Source: Candidatus Hadersleviella danica (GTDB lineage Bacteria > Chloroflexota > Anaerolineae > Promineifilales > Promineifilaceae). From it: 32,049 bases of DNA. Position 1 is the first letter of the stretch; each line of letters begins with the position of its first letter. The translations under genes and the position numbers were made by a program. The notes under the pieces were generated by a model. That model saw only the letters and a program-made list of their open reading frames with translations, did no database searches and had not been told where the DNA came from. Location of the stretch: contig JADJSZ010000058.1 of the NCBI GenBank assembly GCA_016711405.1, forward strand, positions 1 to 32,049, written 5' to 3'. Below are positions 24,336 through 32,049 of the stretch, piece by piece.

Positions 24336-24674
24336 ATGATGAATTTTACGGTAGCGAAAGTTGGGAAAGATGCGGCCGTGGCTGAATTAGACGGCCGCAT
24401 AGATATTATGGATTATCACGATTTGCGCCAACAACTCGGTAGCGCCATCGGTGCCGAGGTGCGCCGTTTGGTCGTGAATGTGGCGGCCGTCAAATTCATT
24501 GACAACAGCGGCCTGAATGCCTTGCGCGATTGCTTGCACACCCTCCGCCGCCAAGGAGGCAACCTTGCTCTGGTGCAAGTGTCCCACCAAACCGAAATGA
24601 AGCTCAAACTGCTCCAACTCGACCACGTTTTCCCCGTCTACCAAGACGTGCCCACGGCCTTGCAGTGGTTGTAG
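24336..24674 (+). CDS. STAS-domain anti-sigma-factor antagonist
   Basis: This 112-residue single STAS domain of the SpoIIAA/RsbV type has the phosphorylatable Ser at residue 58 in FIDNSGLNALRD and the typical start (VAELDGRIDIMDYHDLRQQL). Such proteins bind an anti-sigma kinase when unphosphorylated and so release a sigma factor. No partner kinase or alternative sigma gene is in the window; the principal sigma gene at 25957-27648 is not a known target. The ATG at 24336 has AAGGAG at 24321-24326. A strong hairpin lies between it and the convergent downstream gene. Confidence 0.92.
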   Translation: MMNFTVAKVGKDAAVAELDGRIDIMDYHDLRQQLGSAIGAEVRRLVVNVAAVKFIDNSGLNALRDCLHTLRRQGGNLALVQVSHQTEMKLKLLQLDHVFPVYQDVPTALQWL

Positions 24675-24745
24675 AAGCCTATCAGTCTGTCAGTCTGTCA
24701 GTCTGTTTACCGACTGAGCGACTGAAAGACTGACAGACTGACCGA
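24675..24745. repeat. CAGTCTGT / ACAGACTG hairpin between convergent genes
   Basis: Four CAGTCTGT words (about 24681-24707) pair with GACTGAAAGACTGACAGACT words (about 24718-24740). It fills the 71-bp gap between the STAS gene and the convergent CinA/nucleotidyltransferase gene and probably terminates both. Confidence 0.85.
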
Positions 24746-25882
24746 CTACTTCCGCAAAGCGGTAGAGGAGATATCGAGCCGAAATTTGCGGGCGGGAAGG
24801 GGGATAAAGAGGGAATCGTAGCCAATGGGAATAGACAAATCGGCCGCATCGTGAAAGACCCCCTCGGCATTGGTGCGGCCAGCCACCACAAAACGCACCC
24901 CCAACTCACGCAACTCATCGAGCACGGCCGTTACCCCCCCCTCTTCCTTGGCGTAGTACCGAGGAGCAAGCAGGCGCACGGCCGTATCATGCCCCACCAC
25001 AAACGCCACCCCCGGAAAAAGCCGCGCCTTCTCTAAAAACGTCGCCGAGCGGGTTAGGTAGACGGGCCAACGGCCAGCCATTTGCGCCAACCGCCCCAAC
25101 GCCACCTCTAAAGCGAGCGGTGGCTTATCGGCATTGATGACGGCCAACTCCAAGGCCACGGGTTTGCCCAGCAAATCGGCCGCGACCTGTGCCAACCCCT
25201 CATGCCCTGCATGGAGTGGGTTGAACGAACCCGATAAAAGCACCTGCGGCCGAATCCCCGCCTCGCGCACCCGCCCATCTGCATACACCCCCACAAATTC
25301 AGCCTGCCCCGCCAACACACGGCCGACACTGCCCGCCAAATCCACCACCTCGCGCTCCACCACTTCCTGCGCCAGCAGGGGGAGGGGCAACCGCTCGGCC
25401 ATCCCCATCACTTCGGCCAAGGTGTTCAGGATGAGCCGACTGACCACCTCCTCTTCGCCGTCGCGGTCGCGCAGGCCCTTGGCCAAGACTAGCTCGTGGC
25501 TAATTACGGCCGTTTCGCTCCACGCCGCCACACAAGCGCGATGCTCCCCCTTCTTGGGGCGGTCGGTGACAATGGTGGCTGTGCAAGCAAGGCCAATGAT
25601 GGGGGTGGTGTCGCTCGGCCGCAGGGTGCGGGCGCGGCGCAAGGCGTTGCCCGCCAACAAACGGGCCGCCTCGGCCGAGACATATTTCTCGGGCGGGCGG
25701 CCGATATAGCCATCAAAAGCAGTTTTCGAATAGGGCACATGGGCTTCCAACAGGGTGCGGCTCGCCCCCGCCACCCCCAACAACCATGCCAACGATTGCG
25801 TCCCCGCCCCGGCCGTCACCAAAGCCACCATCCCCGGCGCGTCGTGCATCTGCTGAACAAGCGTGTGAACGGCCGAAGGCAT
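24746..25882 (-). CDS. CinA-C (PncC)-like domain fused to NadD-like nucleotidyltransferase
   Basis: Residues 1 to about 165 resemble the CinA C-terminal / nicotinamide-nucleotide amidase fold (ALVTAGAGTQSLAWLLGVAG, the AHVPYS segment, and SRLILNTLAEVM near the end). Residues about 205-378 form a nucleotidyltransferase with HIGH-type motif GSFNPLHAGHEGL, FVVGHDTAVRLL and C-terminal ISSTALRK, as in NadD/CoaD-type enzymes. The pairing suggests a role in NMN/NaMN salvage towards NAD. In the position of the usual ESCTGG amidase motif I read GAGTQS, so the catalytic Ser seems to be missing and the amidase part may be inactive or changed. The ATG at 25880-25882 has no Shine-Dalgarno and adjoins a repeat hairpin. 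Confidence 0.75.
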   Translation of the reverse strand: MPSAVHTLVQQMHDAPGMVALVTAGAGTQSLAWLLGVAGASRTLLEAHVPYSKTAFDGYIGRPPEKYVSAEAARLLAGNALRRARTLRPSDTTPIIGLACTATIVTDRPKKGEHRACVAAWSETAVISHELVLAKGLRDRDGEEEVVSRLILNTLAEVMGMAERLPLPLLAQEVVEREVVDLAGSVGRVLAGQAEFVGVYADGRVREAGIRPQVLLSGSFNPLHAGHEGLAQVAADLLGKPVALELAVINADKPPLALEVALGRLAQMAGRWPVYLTRSATFLEKARLFPGVAFVVGHDTAVRLLAPRYYAKEEGGVTAVLDELRELGVRFVVAGRTNAEGVFHDAADLSIPIGYDSLFIPLPARKFRLDISSTALRK

Positions 25883-25885
25883 GGG

Positions 25886-25956
25886 GAAAGTGCTGAGTGC
25901 TGATTGCGGATTGGATGCGAGTCATCCGCAATCCGCAATCCACAATCCGCAATGAA
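25886..25956. repeat. GATTGCGGAT / ATCCGCAATC hairpin repeat
   Basis: GTGCTGATTGCGGATTGGAT (about 25896-25915) pairs with ATCCGCAATCCGCAATCC and more such words (about 25923-25952). It lies between the sigma-factor stop and the fusion gene start. Confidence 0.8.
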
Positions 25957-27648
25957 CTAACTGAGGTAGTCGCGTAGCGCTTTGCTCCGGCTGGGGTGGC
26001 GCAATTTGCGGAGTGCTTTGGCTTCGATTTGGCGGATGCGTTCGCGGGTCACGCCAAACTCACGGCCGACTTCCTCCAGCGTGTGGTCTTTGCCATCACT
26101 TAAGCCAAAGCGCATTTCAATCACTGCCCGCTCCCGTTCGGTTAAGAAGCTCAAGACATTGCGGACTTGTTCGCGTAGTAGCTCTTTGGAGGCGGCATCC
26201 ACAGGTTCGGTGGCGCCTTGGTCTTCGATAAAGTCGCCCAGTTGGGTCTGGTCGTCGTCGTTGCCGACGGGCAAATCGAGCGACATGGGGTCTTGGGAGA
26301 TGCGCAGGATGTTGCGGACTTTGCCGGCCGCCTGCCGCCATTTGCGGAACAGCAACGGGTCGAGTTGCGCCCCCGTTTCCAGCGACTCTTTAATCGTGGC
26401 AATCTCTTTCGGTTCCAGATATTCCAGTTCCAGCACCAACTCTTCGGTGCTGGGTTCACGGCCGAGACCCTGCACCATATCCCGCTGGATGCGGACGATT
26501 TTGTTGATGGTCTCGAACATGTGCACGGGGATGCGAATGGTGCGGGCTTGGTCGGCAATGGCCCGGCTCACCGCTTGCCGAATCCACCAAGTGGCATAGG
26601 TGGAGAACTTAAATCCCTTGGCATGGTCGAATTTTTCCACGGCGCGGAGCAAGCCGACGTTGCCCTCCTGCACCAAATCGAGAAATTGGATGCCACGGCC
26701 GAGATATTTCTTGGCCACACTGACCACCAAACGCAAATTGGCGCGGGTCAAATCTGCTTTGGCCTCCTCGGCCAACTCATACATCCGCAATTCGCTCTCT
26801 TTGAGAAGGCTCTCATCATGGGGAACCATCTGGGCAAATTGTTCAGGGGTGGGTAGCTCTTTCTGGCTCAGATAATGCTCGGCCACCTTGTCCGAAACGC
26901 GGCGGGGCATGAGGTAGAAGCAGTTGAACATGGCAAATGTTTGCCGGGCCAGCTCGGCCCACTCTTTGGCTTGTCCCCAATCGCCATCATTTAGATAGTG
27001 GCGCAGGTAAGAGGGCGAACTCGATTGCCACGTTTGGCGCAAATGCTGGGTTTCGGCAATGAGCAACGCCAAATTGGGCAAATCAACATCTATTGCTTTG
27101 CTGGCTTGGGTCGCTTTTTGCCAATAGGTGAGCAAATTGGCGTAATTTTCTTGTTGGACGTGGTAACGGGGTTCATCTACTTCTTGGGCGATGGCTTCGT
27201 TGGTCAGAATCTCCAAAATAGCCGCCGCCGCCAGTTGGGTGGAGAGCCACACCTCTTGCTCGGTGGTGAGCAGAGAGACACGGCCGATTTCGCGCAGATA
27301 GGTGTGAACAGGGTCATCGTCCACCACCATCTCGCTGGCTTTGCGCCGCCGGGTGGCCACCTCCTCGCGGGTGTCGTCAAAAAAGTCGTCGTTGAGGTCG
27401 AAATCATCGTCCTCTGGCTCCTCGCCCATGCCCGAAGGCAGGGTAATGCCCAAGCTTTGTAGCTTGCTGTAGAGCTGTTCAGTCTCCTCCTCGTCCAGCG
27501 TGGCCAGCAACGTTTGCAGGTCATCTTCATCCACTTGGCGCGTGCGTCGCGCCTCGCGGATGAAATCCTGAACGTCTACTGTCTTTTTGGCGGCCGAGGG
27601 GGTCTCCTCTTCATCTTCTAGTTCTTCGGAGGAGGTCATCAAATTCAT
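25957..27648 (-). CDS. sigA: Principal RNA polymerase sigma factor (sigma-70, RpoD/SigA)
   Basis: This 563-residue sigma-70 factor has an acidic N-terminal region 1.1-like segment (about 1-105), region 1.2 (DDPVHTYLREIGRVSLLT, about 111), and an intervening insert of about 150 residues without strong motifs. Region 2 follows (TRANLRLVVSVAKKYLGRGI, FSTYATWWIRQAVSRAIADQ; about 300-370), then region 3 and region 4 with the helix-turn-helix (HTLEEVGREFGVTRERIRQI). It directs RNA polymerase to housekeeping promoters. I start at the ATG at 27646-27648. An ATG 9 bases further upstream opens another frame that soon stops, but would join in frame if one or two bases were wrong. No CGGCCG depletion. 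Confidence 0.95.
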   Translation of the reverse strand: MNLMTSSEELEDEEETPSAAKKTVDVQDFIREARRTRQVDEDDLQTLLATLDEEETEQLYSKLQSLGITLPSGMGEEPEDDDFDLNDDFFDDTREEVATRRRKASEMVVDDDPVHTYLREIGRVSLLTTEQEVWLSTQLAAAAILEILTNEAIAQEVDEPRYHVQQENYANLLTYWQKATQASKAIDVDLPNLALLIAETQHLRQTWQSSSPSYLRHYLNDGDWGQAKEWAELARQTFAMFNCFYLMPRRVSDKVAEHYLSQKELPTPEQFAQMVPHDESLLKESELRMYELAEEAKADLTRANLRLVVSVAKKYLGRGIQFLDLVQEGNVGLLRAVEKFDHAKGFKFSTYATWWIRQAVSRAIADQARTIRIPVHMFETINKIVRIQRDMVQGLGREPSTEELVLELEYLEPKEIATIKESLETGAQLDPLLFRKWRQAAGKVRNILRISQDPMSLDLPVGNDDDQTQLGDFIEDQGATEPVDAASKELLREQVRNVLSFLTERERAVIEMRFGLSDGKDHTLEEVGREFGVTRERIRQIEAKALRKLRHPSRSKALRDYLS

Positions 27649-27904
27649 CAAGACTCATAGCGTTCCCTGCTTTGTTAAATGGTGGTAGTGGCAATTGGTT
27701 GATGGGTATATACGACTGTACCCCCCTCTGTTTGGGCAAGTATAGCCAGATTTTCGTTCTGTGCTAATTCAGGCGACTGGGGGACTTGGGAGTAGGGGGC
27801 GGGGGCTGTTTGATTGCCCATTGTCCATTTGACATTCCCCCCTACATTGGATAAATTCAGGTGTGCAACATGCCCCAGAAAGCGGGGCGTTTTGTTGGAT
27901 AGGT

Positions 27905-27990
27905 TGCCTAAAAATGTTACTTGTTATTAGGTTATTCGTTATTGGGTTATTGGTTATTGTCGTAACCAATAACGAATAACGAATAACGAT
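27905..27990. repeat. GTTATTCGTTATTGG / AATAACGAATAAC hairpin repeat
   Basis: GTTATT words (about 27915-27958) pair with AACCAATAACGAATAACGAA (about 27963-27988). The words match those at 19735-19850 and 28270-28348. Confidence 0.8.
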
Positions 27991-28269
27991 TTAACTTCTA
28001 TGGACAACCACGGCCGTTTTTCCACCCCCTCACGGCCGCTGTGCCACCCGGCCAGCGGTATATCGTTGTCCGCCCCCAAGGCGAGCCTTGTTGGAGCCAG
28101 CCAACCAATCCCCAATCCATTCACTACCCCCTAACCCTATTGGCCACAACCAGAAGGGTTATCACCATTTACCCAATCTACCCCAGACGACTATTTATTT
28201 ATCAAGGAGGCACACCCAAACCCATCACGCAGAGAGATACCCCCGTACCTTATTAATTGCTCGTTTAAG

Positions 28270-28348
28270 ATACATGGTTATTTGTTACTCGTTACTCGTT
28301 ACTTGTCATTCACCAACACCCACTAACGAATAACCACTAACGAATAAC
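28270..28348. repeat. GTTACTCGTTA / TAACGAATAAC hairpin repeat before coxS
   Basis: TTGTTACTCGTTACTCGTTA (about 28281-28300) pairs with CACTAACGAATAACCACTAA (about 28320-28348). It lies just upstream of the coxS ribosome-binding site. Confidence 0.75.
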
Positions 28349-28370
28349 TCCTCAAGGAGAAAGGGTTCGC

Positions 28371-28838
28371 ATGAAAATAACTGTAAACGTCAATGGGAAA
28401 TCCTACACCAAGGATGTAGAACCCCGCTTGTTGCTGACCGACTTTGTGCGCGAGGAACTCAACCTGACTGGCACAAATGTTGGCTGTGACACCAGCCAAT
28501 GCGGGGCGTGTACCATGCACATGAATGGCATGGCTGTGAAATCGTGTACTGTGCTGGCCGTGCAAGCGGATGGCGCAGACATCACCACCATCGAAGGGCT
28601 GGCTCAAAATGGGGAGTTGCACCCTCTGCAACAAGCGTTTTGGGATAACCACGGCCTGCAATGTGGCTTCTGCACCCCCGGCATGATTATGTCGGCCGCT
28701 AAACTCATCCAGAACAACCCCAACCCGACCGAGGCCGATGTGCGCCACGGGTTGGAAGGCAATATGTGCCGTTGCACAGGCTACGAAAACATCGTGCGCT
28801 CCGTGCTGGCCGCCGCGCAAGCAGGAGGAGGTGACTGA
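28371..28838 (+). CDS. Molybdenum hydroxylase small (2Fe-2S) subunit, CoxS-like
   Basis: This 155-residue iron-sulfur subunit carries the plant-type 2Fe-2S motif (GCDTSQCGACTMHMNGMAVK then SC) and the second cluster (CGFCTPGMIM ... GNMCRCTGYENIV). It passes electrons from the molybdenum centre to the FAD subunit. AAGGAGAAAGG lies about ten bases before the ATG at 28371. The stop overlaps the start of the large subunit (TGATG), and its last codons contain GGAGGAGGTGAC, a near-perfect Shine-Dalgarno for the next gene, so translation is coupled. Confidence 0.95.
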   Translation: MKITVNVNGKSYTKDVEPRLLLTDFVREELNLTGTNVGCDTSQCGACTMHMNGMAVKSCTVLAVQADGADITTIEGLAQNGELHPLQQAFWDNHGLQCGFCTPGMIMSAAKLIQNNPNPTEADVRHGLEGNMCRCTGYENIVRSVLAAAQAGGGD

Positions 28839-31197
28839 TGAGCAACTACATTGGTCAGAGCATGAAGCGGGTTGAAGACCCCCGCTTTATTCAGGGCAAG
28901 GGGCGCTATGTGGCCAACCTGAAATTGCCCAACATGGCCTACTTGGCTGTCAAACGTAGCCCATACGCCCATGCCATTGTCAAAAGTATCGATGCCTCGG
29001 CCGCCCTAGCCCTCGACGGGGTGATTGCCGTCTACACAGGCCAAGATTTGCTGGCCGATGGCGTAGGCGCGTTGCCCTGCGGTTGGCAAGTGCCCAACAT
29101 CAAAATCCCCGTCCAATACGCCCTCACTGTGGACAAAGTGCGCCATGTGGGGGATAGAGTCGCCGTGGTGGTGGCCGAATCCGCCTATATCGCGGCCGAT
29201 GCGCTCGAACTCATCGAAGTGGATTACGAGCCATTGCCCGCCGCCATTGGGGCGCGGAACACCACCAGCGCGGGGGTGCGGGTGCATGACGAAATCGAAA
29301 ACAATGTGAGTTATGAGTGGGAAATTGGGGATAAGGCGGCGCACGACAAGGCGTTTGCCGAAGCGGCCCATGTCGTCGAACTGGAACTCATCAACCAGCG
29401 GCTGATTGCCACGGCGATGGAGCCGCGAGCGGCCGTGGCCCAGTGGAACGAGTTCACCGAGGAGATGACCCTGTGGACGACCAGCCAAAACCCCAACCTG
29501 ACCCGCGTCGTCATGAGCGCCTTCACCTTGCAAATTCCCGAGCATAAACTGCGCCTCATCTCCCCCGATGTGGGCGGTGGCTTTGGGAGCAAAATCCCCC
29601 ACTACCCCGAGGAGATTTTGGTGCCGTGGGCGGCACGCAAACTCAATCGGCCCGTCAAATGGGTGTCTAGTCGCTCTGAGGCGATTCTTTCGGACACGCA
29701 AGGGCGCGACCATGTGACCAAGCGCGGTTGGCCATGACGGCCGAGGGCACTGTGACAGGGCTGAACGTGGAAACATGGGCGGACAATGGCGCGTATCTCT
29801 CCATTGTGGCTCCCCTAATCCCCACAGCGTTTTACCTGACCCTGCTCTCGGGCTTGTACAAGATTCCCGGCATTTACGCCAAAAGCTGGGGCACGCTTTC
29901 CAACACGGTTTGGGTGGATGCGTATCGGGGCGCAGGACGGCCGGAAGCATCCTACGTTGTTGAGCGGTTGATGGATTTGGCCGCCCAAAAATTGGGCGAA
30001 GACCCGATTGAATTCCGCAAAAAGAACCTCATCCCCGCCGAAGATTTCCCCTACCAAACCCCCGTTGCCCTGATGTATGACAGCGGCAATTATCAGGGGT
30101 TGTTTGCCGAAGCAGAACGGCTTTCTAATTATGCCCAATTGCGCGAAGAGCAAACAGCGGCTCGTGCAGGCGGCCGTTTGGTCGGCGTGGGCGTGGCAGG
30201 GTGCATCGAAGCATCTGGGCCAGCCCCCTCGGCCGTGGCTGGGGCGTTGGGCGGTGTGACGGGCTTCTGGGAAAGCGGCGCGATTCGCGTCCATCCTACG
30301 GGCAAAGTGACCGTTTTAACGGGCGCACACAGCCACGGGCAGGGGCACGACACCACCTTCCGCCAAATTGTGGCCGACCAGTTCAACATCAGCCCCGATG
30401 ACATTGACATTTCGCACGGGGATACGGCCGTGGTCACCAACGGCATGGGCACCTATGGCAGTCGCAGTACTTCGGTCGGCGCGAGTGCTTTGGTGCGCAG
30501 TGCGGAAAAGATTCGGGACAAGATGAAAAAGCTGGCCGCCCATCTGCTAGAAGCGGACGAGGCGGACATGGTGTTTGACAAAGCGACAGGCAACTTCCAT
30601 GTGACAGGTTCGCCCGACAAGGCCAAAGGGTTTGGCGAATTGGCGTTTGCCGCCTACACGGGGCACAGCTTGCCCGCAGGCATGGAGCCGGGCATGGAAG
30701 AGGACACCTATTACGACCCCGCCAACTTTACCTATCCCAACAGCGCCCATATTGCCCAAGTGGAAGTGGATCCGCAAACGGGAACCATCACCATCCAAAA
30801 GTATTTTGCGGTGGACGACGTGGGCAAGGTGATTAACCCGATGATTGTGCGCGGCCAAGTGATTGGCGGCATTGCTCAAGGGGTTGGCCAAGCGTTGTGG
30901 GAAGGGGCGCAGTACGACGAACAAGGGCAATTGGTGACGGGTTCGTTGCTCGATTACGCCATGCCCCGCGCCGATGGCTTCCCCATGATTGAGACCAGTC
31001 GCACCGAAACGCCATCGCCCCACAACCCGCTGGGTGTGAAAGGGGTGGGCGAAATGGGCACGATTGCCTCCACACCGACGATTGTGAATGCGGTGATGGA
31101 TGCGTTGGCCCCGCTGGGAATTACCCATATTGATATGCCTTTGACGGCCGCGAAAGTGTATGCCGCCATTCAACAAGCACAAGGAGGAGGTGACTAA
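28838..31197 (+). CDS. Molybdenum hydroxylase large subunit, CoxL-like form II, one frameshift
   Basis: This is a catalytic subunit of about 786 residues of the xanthine oxidase/CO dehydrogenase family, which binds the molybdopterin-cytosine cofactor. Family marks are VEDPRFIQGKGRYVANLKLP, GGGFGSK, the AYRGAGRPE active-site loop (near 29925) and the catalytic Glu in GVGEMG (31051-31053). The AYRGAGR loop replaces the VAYRCSFR loop of true aerobic CO dehydrogenase, so this is a form II enzyme whose substrate is not known. The frame breaks near 29726, where GTGACCAAGCGC probably lacks an A; 2360 bp plus one gives a whole number of codons. It overlaps coxS by one base, and the end carries a second GGAGGAGGTGACT that serves the next gene. 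Confidence 0.93.
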
Positions 31198-31199
31198 TT

Positions 31200-32049
31200 A
31201 TGTACCCACCTAAGTTTGAGTATCATCGCGCTGGCAGTGTGGCTGAGGCGCTGAAGTTGAAGGGGGAGTTGGGCGAGGCCAAGTTTTTGGCTGGTGGTCA
31301 TAGCCTGATTCCTGTGTTGAAGTTGCGGCTGACGGCCGTGGAAAACCTGATAGACATCGGCCGCATTGCGGGGCTGAGTGGCATTTCGGCCAGCAATGGC
31401 TCGACCCAAATCGGGGCGTTGACGACGCACGCGACGGTGGAAAAGGCGGCCAATCTGCCCCACATTTTGCCGCAAGCGGCAGGCTGGATTGGCGACCCGA
31501 TGGTGCGCAATCGGGGCACGGTGGGGGGCAATGTGGCCCACGCCGACCCCGCTTCGGATTTGCCGACGGTGTTTATGGCACTGGGGGCGCATTTCCACAT
31601 CACCGGGGCCAGCGGCGAGCGCACGGTGGCGGCGGCCGATTTCTTCACGGGGCTGTTTGAGACGGCTCTGGGGGAGGATGAGATGTTGACGGCCGTGTCG
31701 TTCCCCTCCCGTGCCAGCGGCACGGGGTCGGCCTATGCCAAGTTGTTTAACCCAGCGTCGCGTTATGCGATGGTGGGCGCGGGGGCGGTGGTGACGGTGG
31801 CGGATGGCAAATGCACCTCGGCCAGTGTGGCGATTGGTGGCCTTACGCCGAATGCGCGGCCGTGCCCGAGTGTGGTGGCTGGTTTGGTGGGGCAGGAGTT
31901 GACGGATGGGGTGCTGGAAGCGGCCGCGAAGGCGGTGGCGGATGACCTCGGGGATGAGGTGACGGGGGATATTCACGCCAGTGGGGAGTATCGGCGGCAG
32001 ATGGCGCCTGTGTTTGTGGCGCGGGCGTTGATGGAGGCGCGGGGAGGGT
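31200..32049 (+). CDS. Molybdenum hydroxylase medium (FAD) subunit, CoxM-like, partial
   Basis: The FAD-binding subunit begins with the ATG at 31200-31202 and is open to the window end (283 residues seen of a usual 285-300). FAD motifs are AGGHSLIPVLKLRL (near 31) and TVGGNVAHADPASDLPT (near 110). It completes the S-L-M triad of the operon and transfers electrons from the iron-sulfur subunit to the acceptor. A Shine-Dalgarno GGAGGTGA lies six bases upstream, inside the end of the large-subunit gene. Confidence 0.93.
   Translation, partial: MYPPKFEYHRAGSVAEALKLKGELGEAKFLAGGHSLIPVLKLRLTAVENLIDIGRIAGLSGISASNGSTQIGALTTHATVEKAANLPHILPQAAGWIGDPMVRNRGTVGGNVAHADPASDLPTVFMALGAHFHITGASGERTVAAADFFTGLFETALGEDEMLTAVSFPSRASGTGSAYAKLFNPASRYAMVGAGAVVTVADGKCTSASVAIGGLTPNARPCPSVVAGLVGQELTDGVLEAAAKAVADDLGDEVTGDIHASGEYRRQMAPVFVARALMEARGG

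Larger units (their letters stand above)
27649..28370. other. 722-bp divergent region upstream of sigA and coxS
   Basis: No convincing gene is seen. It has a GCCCC..GGGGC stem followed by GTTTTG at 27871-27895 (terminator-like on the plus strand, with no plus-strand gene before it), a GTTATTCG/CGAATAAC hairpin at 27905-27990, and another at 28270-28348. Between them (28000-28260) is non-repetitive sequence with an AAGGAGG (28203-28209) that no start codon follows. It may be the remains of a gene. Confidence 0.5.

Noticed and set aside
27871..27895. Plus-strand terminator
   Set aside because: The stem and T-rich tail are fair, but no plus-strand gene lies upstream, so I only mention it within the intergenic entry.
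28041..28333. Two overlapping plus-strand open frames upstream of coxS
   Set aside because: They cover repeat hairpins, lack ribosome-binding sites and resemble nothing I know.
28371..31197. True aerobic carbon monoxide dehydrogenase
   Set aside because: The active-site loop is the form II type (AYRGAGR), without the cysteine loop of form I.

Overview
The window is about 32 kb of GC-rich chromosomal DNA, probably from a member of the Chloroflexota (Anaerolineae/Caldilineae-like). This is inferred from gene content: a B12-dependent ribonucleotide reductase with NrdR, a CSLREA-type secreted beta-helix protein, secreted proteins ending in an 'IYLPLV'-like tail, a non-pyrrolysine MttB-family methyltransferase and a CoxSLM-type molybdenum hydroxylase. 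No rRNA or tRNA gene was recognised. The sequence looks like an assembled (meta)genome with local consensus errors. Single-base frameshifts break otherwise well-conserved genes (intein in nrdJ, a phosphotransferase, moeZ, a subtilase, coxL), and a 27-G run near 13.9 kb looks artefactual.

Layout. 0-5 kb: a small secreted protein, then nrdR and an intein-interrupted nrdJ, behind a promoter with two NrdR boxes exactly 31 bp apart. 5-8.3 kb: an MttB-family methyltransferase and the branched-chain aminotransferase ilvE, separated by a 21-bp minisatellite. 8.4-12.4 kb: a secreted beta-helix protein, a divergent REC-PAS-histidine kinase, and a cold-shock protein. 12.5-15 kb: an AT-richer island (GNAT acetyltransferase, small membrane protein, aminoglycoside-phosphotransferase-like gene) with attC-like junctions, resembling integron cassettes without a visible integrase. 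15.4-19.4 kb: a five-gene sulfur-transfer/cysteine cluster on the minus strand (cysM, a JAMM protease, a MoaD/CysO-like sulfur carrier fused to a DUF4395-like membrane domain, a membrane-anchored thioredoxin, and a MoeZ-type E1-rhodanese). 20-25.9 kb: a secreted subtilase with PKD/Ig-like repeats, a GT4 glycosyltransferase, a STAS protein, and a CinA-like/nucleotidyltransferase fusion. 26-27.6 kb: the principal sigma factor. 28.4-32 kb: a CoxS-CoxL-CoxM operon running off the window.

Two features run through the whole window. First, the hexamer CGGCCG, mostly as ACGGCCGT, occurs about 150 times by hand count, roughly tenfold above a composition-only expectation, and is absent from the 12.55-15.33 kb island. 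Second, nearly every intergenic gap holds an imperfect hairpin built from reiterated 6-8-nt words, different at each locus but of the same architecture.

The most interesting biology is the cysteine cluster. The sulfur carrier's Gly-Gly end is buried inside a membrane-protein fusion next to a JAMM protease able in principle to release it. The CGGCCG signature, the cassette-like island and two duplicated gene 3' ends are also worth a second look.
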